Source: JALTBU01 sp964410645
GTDB taxonomy: Bacteria > Campylobacterota > Campylobacteria > Campylobacterales > Nautiliaceae
Direction: 5' to 3'
Length of the DNA: 12,627 nt
Assembly (NCBI GenBank): GCA_964410645.1
Contig: CAYPHV010000033.1
Coordinates: forward strand, 1-12,627
Shown here: piece after piece, positions 6,599 to 12,627 of the stretch
How positions within the stretch are numbered: position 1 is the stretch's first letter
How the letters are laid out: each line of letters starts with the position of its first letter
The notes under the pieces: generated by a model
Told to the model about the DNA's origin: nothing
Seen by the model: only the letters and a program-made list of their open reading frames with translations
The model's database searches: none
Translations under genes and position numbers: made by a program

Positions 6599-7849
6599 TT
6601 GAAAAAATTATTAGTTTTGGTATTAATAAGTTTATCGCTTTTTGCCAAAGAATCAAGGCAGACAAGACTCGCTGCATATGAAAAATTTGTTACAGTAGTA
6701 AATATTGTTGAAAGTTACTATGTAAACAAACTAGACACAACTCAGATAATAAACAAAGCCCTAAAAGGGTTACTTCCAAATCTTGATCCGCATTCAAGCT
6801 ATTTAGACAAAAAAGGCTACAAACAGCTCAAAATTGAAACAACAGGCGAATTTGGGGGACTTGGAATCGTAATAGGTATGAAAAACGGTGTTTTAACAAT
6901 TATTTCCCCTATTGACGACACTCCTGCATTCAAAGCCCATCTTAAAGCCGGAGATGTTATTTTGATGATAAACAATAAAGCCACACTTGATTTAAGTTTA
7001 GACGAAGACGTAAATTTAATGAGGGGAAAACCAGGGACAAAGGTTACTTTGACTATTGTAAGAAAAGGTAAAAAACCATTCAAAGTAACTATGACACGCG
7101 CTAATATTAAAATACAATCCGTAAAAGAAAAATTTATTAAAGGCTATCCTGATATAGCTTATATAAGGATAAGTTCTTTTGACAAAAATGTAGTTCCCTC
7201 ACTTAAAAAAATACTTCCAAAATTAAAAAAAGAAAATAAAAAAGGTATCATAATAGATCTAAGAAACAATCCGGGAGGGTTATTAAACCAGGCGGTAGGA
7301 ACATTAGATTTATTCATAGACAAAGGAATTTTAGTTTCACAAAAAGGAAGAATTCCACAGGAAAATGAAGTATATTACGCACATTCATACGGAACATATA
7401 AAAATATTCCTTTAGTAGTTTTGGTAAACGGCGGAAGCGCCAGTGCAAGTGAGATAGTAAGCGGAGGATTACAGGATCACAAGCGTGCTGTAATAATAGG
7501 CGAACAGACATTTGGGAAAGGAAGCGTTCAGGCTATTTTACCTGTAAATAAAAATGAAGCGGTTCGACTTACAGTCGCGAAATATTATCTCCCAAGCGGA
7601 AGAACAATTCAGGCAAAAGGCGTAACACCCGATATAATTGTCCATTCTGCAAAAGTTAAAAAAGAAAATGAAGGAATAGAAATAAAAGAAATTGATTTAA
7701 AAGATCATTTAAAAGCCGCAGTGGCAAAAATCAAACATAAAAAAATCAAAGAAAAAGAAAAAAACGAATTAAATCCACAAAATGATTTACAACTGCTAAC
7801 AGGTGCCAATATATTAAAAGCATTGATTATTGAAAAGGAGAGTGAATGA
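6599..7849 (+). CDS. ctpA: Carboxyl-terminal processing protease (S41 family)
   Basis: S41A proteases are serine/lysine-dyad enzymes that trim or degrade exported proteins from the C-terminus in the periplasm. This 416-residue protein has a signal peptide (about 1-16, ending SLSLFA), a helical N-terminal part including LDPHSSYLD (62-70), a PDZ domain (about 80-170, carboxylate-binding loop GGLGI at 86-90), and the catalytic domain with IIIDLRNNPGG (217-227), NGGSASASEIVSGG (277-290, nucleophile probably Ser282) and TFGKGSVQ (general base Lys307). The C-terminus is Lys-rich. Translation starts at TTG with a strong ribosome binding site. It is the first gene of an eight-gene run and overlaps purC by 4 nt (ATGA). 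Related CtpA/Prc proteases control peptidoglycan hydrolases in some bacteria; a link to the M23 peptidase downstream is an inference. Confidence 0.95.
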   Translation: MKKLLVLVLISLSLFAKESRQTRLAAYEKFVTVVNIVESYYVNKLDTTQIINKALKGLLPNLDPHSSYLDKKGYKQLKIETTGEFGGLGIVIGMKNGVLTIISPIDDTPAFKAHLKAGDVILMINNKATLDLSLDEDVNLMRGKPGTKVTLTIVRKGKKPFKVTMTRANIKIQSVKEKFIKGYPDIAYIRISSFDKNVVPSLKKILPKLKKENKKGIIIDLRNNPGGLLNQAVGTLDLFIDKGILVSQKGRIPQENEVYYAHSYGTYKNIPLVVLVNGGSASASEIVSGGLQDHKRAVIIGEQTFGKGSVQAILPVNKNEAVRLTVAKYYLPSGRTIQAKGVTPDIIVHSAKVKKENEGIEIKEIDLKDHLKAAVAKIKHKKIKEKEKNELNPQNDLQLLTGANILKALIIEKESE

Positions 7850-8553
7850 AACTTTTATACGAAGGCAAAGCCAAAAAAATATATCAAAACGATAACCCTG
7901 ATGAAGTTATATGCGAATATAAAAATTCACTAACTGCATTTAACGGCGTAAAAAAAGGTGAAGAAAACGGAAAAGGTGCATTAAACTGCGCAATAACCAC
8001 ACTTATTTTTAAAGAACTTGAAAAAGAAGGTATTCCAACACATTTGATAAAACAGATAGATGAAACTAAACAACTGGTCCAAAAAGTAAATATTATCCCT
8101 ATAGAAGTGGTTATCAGAAATATTGCCGCAGGAAGCCTTTGTAAAAGACTTGGATTAAAAGAAGGTAAAAAACTTCCATTTACAATAGTGGAATTTTATT
8201 ATAAAAACGACGCATTAAATGATCCGCTTATTAACGATTACCATGCAATGATTCTAAATTTGGTTAAAGATAAAAAAGAACTTGACACATTAAGAAATTA
8301 CGCCAAAAAAATAAATACTTTTTTAATTAATTTTTTTGACAAAATAGATTTGATTTTAGTAGATTTTAAAATAGAATTTGGAAAAGACAAAAACGGTAAA
8401 ATTATTTTAGCAGACGAAATTACACCTGACAGCTGCAGACTTTGGGATAAAAAAACAGGCAAAAAAATGGATAAAGATCTTTTTAGATTTGATTTGGGAG
8501 ATATTAAAGAAGCTTACAGCGAAATTTTGAACAGATTAAAGGGAAGAAAATGA
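7846..8553 (+). CDS. purC: Phosphoribosylaminoimidazole-succinocarboxamide synthase
   Basis: PurC (SAICAR synthase) condenses CAIR with aspartate using ATP in cytoplasmic de novo purine synthesis. The 235-residue length is typical of the bacterial single-domain enzyme. Visible motifs are LYEGKAKKIY at the N-terminus, the ATP-site region, the first family signature IIPIEVVIRNIAAGS (83-97), DALNDPLINDYHA (122-134), the second signature LVDFKIEFG (171-179) and DEITPDSCRLWD (190-201). The ATG overlaps the ctpA stop in ATGA, with AAGGAG five bases upstream inside ctpA. It overlaps purS by 4 nt. All key motifs are intact. Confidence 0.97.
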   Translation: MKLLYEGKAKKIYQNDNPDEVICEYKNSLTAFNGVKKGEENGKGALNCAITTLIFKELEKEGIPTHLIKQIDETKQLVQKVNIIPIEVVIRNIAAGSLCKRLGLKEGKKLPFTIVEFYYKNDALNDPLINDYHAMILNLVKDKKELDTLRNYAKKINTFLINFFDKIDLILVDFKIEFGKDKNGKIILADEITPDSCRLWDKKTGKKMDKDLFRFDLGDIKEAYSEILNRLKGRK

Positions 8554-8792
8554 AAATAGCTGTAAATATACATTTAAAAAAAGGGGTTCTCGACCCACAG
8601 GGAAAAGCAGTTTTACATGCTCTTAAAACATTGGGTTTTGACGATATAGACGATGTAAGAGTCGGAAAGCAAATTTTACTTGATATAAAAACAGATAAAG
8701 AAAATGCGCTCAAAGAAGCCAAAAAAATGGCTGACGAATTGTTGGCAAATCCTGTTATTGAAAATTATGAAATAGAAGCCAAACAATGCTAG
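8550..8792 (+). CDS. purS: Phosphoribosylformylglycinamidine synthase subunit PurS
   Basis: PurS is the small subunit that bridges PurQ and small-type PurL in the FGAM synthase complex, which converts FGAR to FGAM with glutamine and ATP. The 80 residues carry the family pattern KKGVLDPQGKAV near residues 10-21, LGF (28-30), DVRVGKQILLDI (35-46) and an Ala/Lys-rich helix before the final strand IENYEIEA. Its presence implies a PurL without the fused glutaminase and PurS-like domains, encoded elsewhere. It overlaps purC by 4 nt and purQ by 7 nt, consistent with coupled synthesis of complex partners. Confidence 0.95.
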   Translation: MKIAVNIHLKKGVLDPQGKAVLHALKTLGFDDIDDVRVGKQILLDIKTDKENALKEAKKMADELLANPVIENYEIEAKQC

Positions 8793-9454
8793 TGGCTGTC
8801 ATTGTATTTCCTGGAACAAATTGCGATAGAGACACCAAATGGGCTTTTGAAAAAGCGGGAGCTAAAGTCGATTTTATCTGGCATACAGAAGAGAATTTGA
8901 AAAATTACGATTTGATAGTTCTTCCCGGCGGTTTTAGTTATGGCGATTATCTAAGAAGCGGAGCAATCGCCAGATTTTCACCTGTTATGAAAAATGTAAC
9001 TGAATTTGCAAACAAAGGCGGATTTGTTCTTGGCATCTGCAACGGATTTCAAATTTTATTAGAATCCCATCTTCTTCCGGGTGCAATGACAAAAAACGAA
9101 AATTTACATTTTATTTCAAAATTTCATCATTTAAAAGTTATTGATAATAACAATAAATTTTTACAGAAATTAAAAACAGGGGAAATTATAAACATTCCTA
9201 TCGCACATGCCGAAGGCAATTACAAAGTAAACGCAGAAATTTTAAAACAGATGTATAATAACGGACAGGTTTTACTTAAATATTGTGATGAAAACGGAAA
9301 TGAATCAAATCCAAATGGAAGTGACGACTGTATTGCCGGAATATGCAATAAAAATAAAAATGTATTTGGACTTATGCCCCATCCCGAAAGAGCAATGGAA
9401 AATATTTTAGGCGGAACCGACGGAATAAAAATGATAAAAGGATTTTTTGAATGA
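8786..9454 (+). CDS. purQ: Phosphoribosylformylglycinamidine synthase subunit PurQ
   Basis: PurQ is the class I glutamine amidotransferase subunit of FGAM synthase and passes ammonia to PurL. The 222 residues show FPGTNCDRD (8-16), the oxyanion-loop region LPGGFSYGDYLR (46-57), the nucleophile elbow GICNGFQ with catalytic Cys85, and the His/Glu pair in MPHPER (His199, Glu201). It also has HFISKFHHLKV (108-118) and NPNGSDDCIAGI (175-186), which are typical of PurQ rather than other amidotransferases. The ATG lies inside the end of purS in another frame with no strong ribosome binding site of its own, so translation probably depends on ribosomes finishing purS. It overlaps the next gene by 4 nt. 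Confidence 0.96.
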   Translation: MLVAVIVFPGTNCDRDTKWAFEKAGAKVDFIWHTEENLKNYDLIVLPGGFSYGDYLRSGAIARFSPVMKNVTEFANKGGFVLGICNGFQILLESHLLPGAMTKNENLHFISKFHHLKVIDNNNKFLQKLKTGEIINIPIAHAEGNYKVNAEILKQMYNNGQVLLKYCDENGNESNPNGSDDCIAGICNKNKNVFGLMPHPERAMENILGGTDGIKMIKGFFE

Positions 9455-10551
9455 AAAGATTAATATTCTTTATATTAATAGCCGTAAATCTGTTTGCTTA
9501 TAAAGTCAGTATAATAACCTGGCAGAGGCATTATACGTTTTATCAATTTTTAAAAGACAATAAATTACCTGCTTCCATTTATTATAATTTGAACCCAACT
9601 GTAAAAAGAGAAGTAAGGCATATTTTTAACGGGGAAAAAATATTTATTTTAAAAAATAACAATAATTTAAAACAAGCCTTAATCCCGATAAATCCTACCC
9701 AGCAGTTACAAATAATCAATAAAAATGGAAAGTTTATTACTAAAACAGTACCGATAATCTTCGATACTTCGAAAAAAAGTGTATCTATTACAATAAACCA
9801 TTATTTAAGCTATGATGTTTATAAATCAACAGGTTCAACTGTTTTGACAAACAAATTAATCTCTATTTTCAGCGATAAAATAAATTTCAGGGCTATCCCT
9901 AAACATACACAGATAAAGGTCATTTATCAGGCAAAATCAAGATTTGGAAAAATAAAAACCATTAAAATTCTTTTTACTTCTATGCAAAACAAATTTTATC
10001 ATTATACGGCTTTTTTAAATCCGTATGATCATAAATATTATAACGAACATGCAAAAAGCTTAAAAGGAATGTTTTTACCGGCACCTCTTAGATATAAAAG
10101 AATATCATCATATTTCGGTATGAGATTTCATCCTATTTTACATGTATGGAGAATGCATGATGGAATTGATTACGTAAATAAAATAGGAACTCCCATTCAT
10201 TCAGTTGCAGACGGAAAAATAATTTACAAGGGCTGGATAAGAGGTTACGGAAGAGCTGTAGAAATCAGACACAAAAAGGGTTATATGACTCTTTACGCAC
10301 ATTTACACGCATGGCCAAAAGGTATATATGTAGGCAAATGGGTAAAACAGGGTGCGGTTATAGGATATCTCGGCAACACAGGCCTTTCAACCGGACCCCA
10401 TTTACATTTTGGCGTTATGCATTACGGTAAATGGATAAATCCTTTGAAAATAAAACATTCAGCCAGAATTACATTATGGGGTAAAAAAAGAAAAAAATAT
10501 TTATCTTATATCCAACATTTTGAAAAAGATTACAAAATAGCATTAAAATGA
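9451..10551 (+). CDS. M23 family peptidoglycan peptidase (Csd3/MepM-like)
   Basis: M23 (LytM-type) zinc peptidases cut peptide cross-links or stems of peptidoglycan in the periplasm. This 366-residue protein has a signal peptide (about 1-16, ending AVNLFA), a long N-terminal region with SLY-like repeat features (INHYLSYDVYKSTGS, about 115-129, then a beta-rich segment to about 190), and a C-terminal catalytic domain (about 205-335). Zinc ligands are His236 and Asp240 in MHDGID and His319 in HLHFG; His284 (YAHLH) and His317 complete the site. The layout resembles Campylobacterota Csd3/HdpA/Pgp3 and E. coli MepM, in which the N-terminal domains block or position the active site; which of these it matches in substrate cannot be read here. 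It overlaps purQ and the next gene by 4 nt each (ATGA). In C. jejuni, as I recall, no M23 gene sits at this locus. Confidence 0.92.
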   Translation: MKRLIFFILIAVNLFAYKVSIITWQRHYTFYQFLKDNKLPASIYYNLNPTVKREVRHIFNGEKIFILKNNNNLKQALIPINPTQQLQIINKNGKFITKTVPIIFDTSKKSVSITINHYLSYDVYKSTGSTVLTNKLISIFSDKINFRAIPKHTQIKVIYQAKSRFGKIKTIKILFTSMQNKFYHYTAFLNPYDHKYYNEHAKSLKGMFLPAPLRYKRISSYFGMRFHPILHVWRMHDGIDYVNKIGTPIHSVADGKIIYKGWIRGYGRAVEIRHKKGYMTLYAHLHAWPKGIYVGKWVKQGAVIGYLGNTGLSTGPHLHFGVMHYGKWINPLKIKHSARITLWGKKRKKYLSYIQHFEKDYKIALK

Positions 10552-11501
10552 GATTATTTCTAATATTGCTTCCTCTTTTTCTTTTTGCACAAAATTTGAT
10601 CATTAAATATGTTAATCTAAAGCCATATTATTATCAAAACCAAATCATAAATTTACATATCAAAATCATATCTCCGGTTAAAGACCTAAATTGTACTTCA
10701 CCGGATATAAAATTAAATGTAGAGCATAAAAATCCTTATATTTATAATTTAACAGCAATTTTTAAAGCTGACTACAACACCTCTAAAAACATTATTATAA
10801 TATCCAACAAAATAAATAAAATTATAGATTTAAACAATATAATAAAAATAAAAAAGCTTCAAAAAGTTCAAAATTTTTCAAATATTCTGGCAGACAGTTT
10901 AAACATATGCTCACCTATTTCCACTTTAAGTAACAACAAAATATTACTTTCTTTCACCATAAAATGCAAAAACTGCAATATAAACGATTTTCATCTAAAA
11001 AATGATGAAAATTTAACTGTATTAAATAATAATGAAGCAAGCTATCTGGTAACACTGCCTAAAAATATAAAAAAACTTTCTTTTTATTATTTTAATATTC
11101 AAAAAGAAAATTTTGAAAAAATTGTAATTCCTGTAAAACTGAAAGAAGCAGTTATCAGCACCCAGACAAACATCAATCCAAATGCAAATAATATTTTTAC
11201 ACCAATAAATATACTTATATTAATATTTATCGCCCTGTTTTTAATACTGTTTTTAATCTATCAAAAAATATGGATTTTAATTTTCCCTATTTTATTAAGC
11301 CTGTTTATAATAATCCAATTTTTGCCAAAAGGTGAGGCAGTATTGTCAAAAGGCACAAAACTTACTATACTTCCAACATATAATTCAACTGTTATTTATA
11401 TATTGCAAAAAAACAGAAAAGTAAAAATTTTACAAAAATCGAGAAATTATATTGAAGTAAAAATAAACAATAAATTAGGATGGACAAATGAAAATAATTG
11501 A
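10548..11501 (+). CDS. Envelope protein with signal peptide, two membrane helices and C-terminal SH3-like domain
   Basis: I do not recognise a named family. The 317 residues start with a signal peptide (about 1-14, ending LFLFA), followed by a beta-rich, Asn/Ile/Lys-rich region (about 17-215) containing Cys49, Cys121 and a CKNC pair (140-143). Two hydrophobic helices (about 220-238 and 241-258) are separated by a very short turn. The C-terminal segment (about 262-313) reads like a bacterial SH3 domain: a GEAVLSKGTKL start, IYILQKNRKVKILQKSRNY centre and KLGW end. If the signal is cleaved, both soluble parts face the periplasm and the helices form a hairpin. The layout is loosely BatD-like, and C. 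jejuni has a periplasmic hypothetical (Cj0515, from memory) between purQ and plsC. Neighbouring an M23 peptidase suggests a cell-wall role, which is inference only. It overlaps plsC by 14 nt. Confidence 0.8.
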   Translation: MRLFLILLPLFLFAQNLIIKYVNLKPYYYQNQIINLHIKIISPVKDLNCTSPDIKLNVEHKNPYIYNLTAIFKADYNTSKNIIIISNKINKIIDLNNIIKIKKLQKVQNFSNILADSLNICSPISTLSNNKILLSFTIKCKNCNINDFHLKNDENLTVLNNNEASYLVTLPKNIKKLSFYYFNIQKENFEKIVIPVKLKEAVISTQTNINPNANNIFTPINILILIFIALFLILFLIYQKIWILIFPILLSLFIIIQFLPKGEAVLSKGTKLTILPTYNSTVIYILQKNRKVKILQKSRNYIEVKINNKLGWTNENN

Positions 11502-12186
11502 TTCATTTCTTTCTTATTTAAAAATGGCATATATGTATTTATGCATTTTTATTACAGCGTTTCTTTGCGGAATCGATCCTAAAAACGAACTTAAATATAG
11601 AAAAAAATGTGCCAAAAAAATAGTTGATTTAATTACAAAAAAAGTAATTATAAAAGGCAGGCTGGATAAATCCGCACAATTATTAATTGGAAACCATACA
11701 CATGATTTTGATGTAGCGTTAATGGAGACAGCAATACCTGAAAAAGTAATTTCAATCGCAAAAAAAGAACTTTCTGAAATACCTGTAGTTAAATATTTGG
11801 TTACTAAAACGGATATGATTTTAGTAGACAGGGCAAATAAGCATTCTATTTTAAAAACAATTCGTGATGTGAAAGAAAGAATAGACAAAGGCTTAAAAAT
11901 AATCGTATATCCGGAAGGAACAAGAAATAAAGTACACCCCAAAAAAATGCTTAAATGGAAAAATGGAGTAAAAGGAATGGCGGAAAAATTAAATTTAAAA
12001 GTTCAGCCTTTCGTTATAATAAATCTTCCTTTTATTTTCAAGAAACATCCTTTTAGAATAGAAAAACAAACGATAAAAATTATTTTTTTAAAAAGTTTTT
12101 ATCCAAAAGACAATCCAAACTGGTATGTAGAAACACAAAAACAAATGCAACAAATTATAAATAAGGAGTATACAAATGAAATTTGA
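11488..12186 (+). CDS. plsC: 1-acyl-glycerol-3-phosphate acyltransferase family protein (PlsC-like)
   Basis: PlsC transfers an acyl chain to lysophosphatidic acid, giving phosphatidic acid for phospholipid synthesis at the inner membrane. The 232-residue protein has an N-terminal hydrophobic segment (about 8-28), the catalytic block NHTHDFD (His70-x4-Asp75), KKELSEIPV (92-100), the VDR element (113-115) and the substrate-binding block VYPEGTRNK (140-148). Length fits the family. Family members also include other lysophospholipid acyltransferases, so the exact acceptor is not certain; His72 in place of the more common Ser/Gln type residue after NH is tolerated in the family. The ATG is inside the 3' end of the SH3-like gene in another frame (14-nt overlap), and its own 3' end carries the crcB ribosome binding site. 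Confidence 0.9.
   Translation: MKIIDSFLSYLKMAYMYLCIFITAFLCGIDPKNELKYRKKCAKKIVDLITKKVIIKGRLDKSAQLLIGNHTHDFDVALMETAIPEKVISIAKKELSEIPVVKYLVTKTDMILVDRANKHSILKTIRDVKERIDKGLKIIVYPEGTRNKVHPKKMLKWKNGVKGMAEKLNLKVQPFVIINLPFIFKKHPFRIEKQTIKIIFLKSFYPKDNPNWYVETQKQMQQIINKEYTNEI
12163..12168 (+). promoter_or_regulatory. Shine-Dalgarno site for crcB inside plsC
   Basis: AAGGAG lies seven bases before the crcB ATG at 12176 and within the last codons of plsC. It is among the strongest sites in the operon and supports the crcB start despite the 11-nt overlap. Confidence 0.8.
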
Positions 12187-12562
12187 CACATATTTAGCCA
12201 TAGGCATTGGAGGATTTATCGGTGCCATTTTAAGGGCCTATACAGCCGGGGTTGTAAATAATACAATTAAGCATGATATTCCCTTTGGAACAATTGCAGT
12301 TAATTTAATAGGAAGCTTTATACTGGGTATATTAATCGGTTTAATCCAATGTTCAATCATACAAAATCCTTATATGAAATCTATGCTCACAACAGGAATG
12401 ATGGGAGCCTTTACCACTTTTTCAACATTTGCGGTAGAAAGCTTTTTTTTAATGAAAAATGGCCTTATGATGGAGTCACTGGTATATATTTCTATAAATG
12501 TTGTAGGAGCTATTTTATTGGCAGCCGCAGGATATAAATCCATAGAAGCAATTTTTGGATAA
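12176..12562 (+). CDS. crcB: Fluoride ion channel CrcB (Fluc)
   Basis: CrcB/Fluc proteins are small dual-topology dimeric channels that let fluoride leave the cytoplasm. The 128-residue protein has four hydrophobic helices and all hallmark motifs: GGFIGAILR (12-20), PFGTIAVNLIGSF (36-48) with the pore Asn43, and GMMGAFTTFSTF (74-85) with the Phe pair 82 and 85 and the Gly/Thr turn that binds the central sodium. Full length is present, so it should be a working channel as a homodimer. It is the last gene of the operon, starting inside plsC. There is no separate leader in which a fluoride riboswitch could sit, so expression appears tied to the operon rather than to fluoride. Confidence 0.96.
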   Translation: MKFDTYLAIGIGGFIGAILRAYTAGVVNNTIKHDIPFGTIAVNLIGSFILGILIGLIQCSIIQNPYMKSMLTTGMMGAFTTFSTFAVESFFLMKNGLMMESLVYISINVVGAILLAAAGYKSIEAIFG

Positions 12563-12599
12563 TTTTTTTAAATTAATTATTATCCTTTGGATTTTTTTT
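12557..12599 (+). terminator. Weak candidate terminator after crcB
   Basis: GGATAAT (12557-12563, overlapping the stop) can pair with ATTATCC (12579-12585) across a 15-base A/T loop. Alternatively ATCC (12582-12585) pairs with GGAT (12589-12592). Either is followed by a run of eight T (12592-12599). The stems are short and A/T-rich, so this is only a plausible end for the eight-gene operon. Nothing else is recognisable from here to the window end. Confidence 0.33.
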
Positions 12600-12627
12600 A
12601 TTATTTTTATAATATATATTATTTTTG

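Noticed and set aside
11514..11942. 142-codon minus-strand frame inside plsC
   Set aside because: It is antisense to an intact, motif-complete acyltransferase and its composition mirrors the coding strand.
1..12627. CRISPR array, tRNA or rRNA gene, insertion sequence, toxin-antitoxin or defence system
   Set aside because: Nearly every base belongs to recognised housekeeping or envelope genes; I saw no repeat array, cloverleaf with a CCA end, transposase motif or defence domain.

Overview
The window is a strongly A/T-rich bacterial chromosome segment, roughly 30% G+C by eye, filled with housekeeping and cell-envelope genes. The gene set and order point to Campylobacterota. Of the lines within that phylum, Nautiliales (Nautilia, Caminibacter, Lebetimonas-like) fits best, but that placement is an inference. 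Supporting signs are a GltX2-type second glutamyl-tRNA synthetase next to yggT and slt, a clpB gene divergent from ctpA-purC-purS-purQ, and A/T-biased codon use throughout. From memory and unchecked, the left block resembles the Campylobacter jejuni order lipoprotein/slt/membrane protein/gltX (Cj0842-Cj0845c) and the Helicobacter pylori order HP0643-HP0645. The right block resembles C. jejuni Cj0509c-Cj0517 (clpB ... ctpA, purC, purS, purQ, hypothetical, plsC, crcB). No mobile element, CRISPR array, RNA gene or defence system is visible.

Layout. Positions 1-491 (+) carry a small lipoprotein gene with its own extended -10 promoter. It converges on, and overlaps by 14 bp, a leftward run that transcribes from about 6450 down to 478: clpB (disaggregase), a 58-codon unannotated small gene, gltX2, yggT and slt (lytic transglycosylase). 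gltX2-yggT-slt are joined by 1-nt stop/start overlaps. A hairpin with a U-rich arm spans the clpB stop, and a possible promoter precedes gltX2, so clpB and the rest may be partly separate transcription units.

Positions 6416-6598 are the divergent control region. On the minus strand it has a near-consensus promoter for clpB whose -35 lies in three TTGAC/GTCAA half-sites spaced exactly 10 bp apart. On the plus strand it has a plausible promoter for ctpA.

Positions 6599-12562 (+) hold eight genes with no intergenic space, each overlapping the next by 4-14 nt: ctpA (S41 protease), purC, purS, purQ (purine synthesis), an M23 peptidoglycan peptidase, an unrecognised signal-peptide/two-helix/SH3-like envelope protein, a PlsC-family acyltransferase and crcB (fluoride channel). 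The operon mixes envelope maintenance with purine synthesis. purL, the partner of purS and purQ, is not in the window. Positions 12563-12627 hold only A/T-rich sequence with weak terminator-like hairpins.

I see no clearly new biological system. The items most worth following up are the clpB operator-like repeat, the 58-codon gene, and the M23/SH3-like membrane protein pair.
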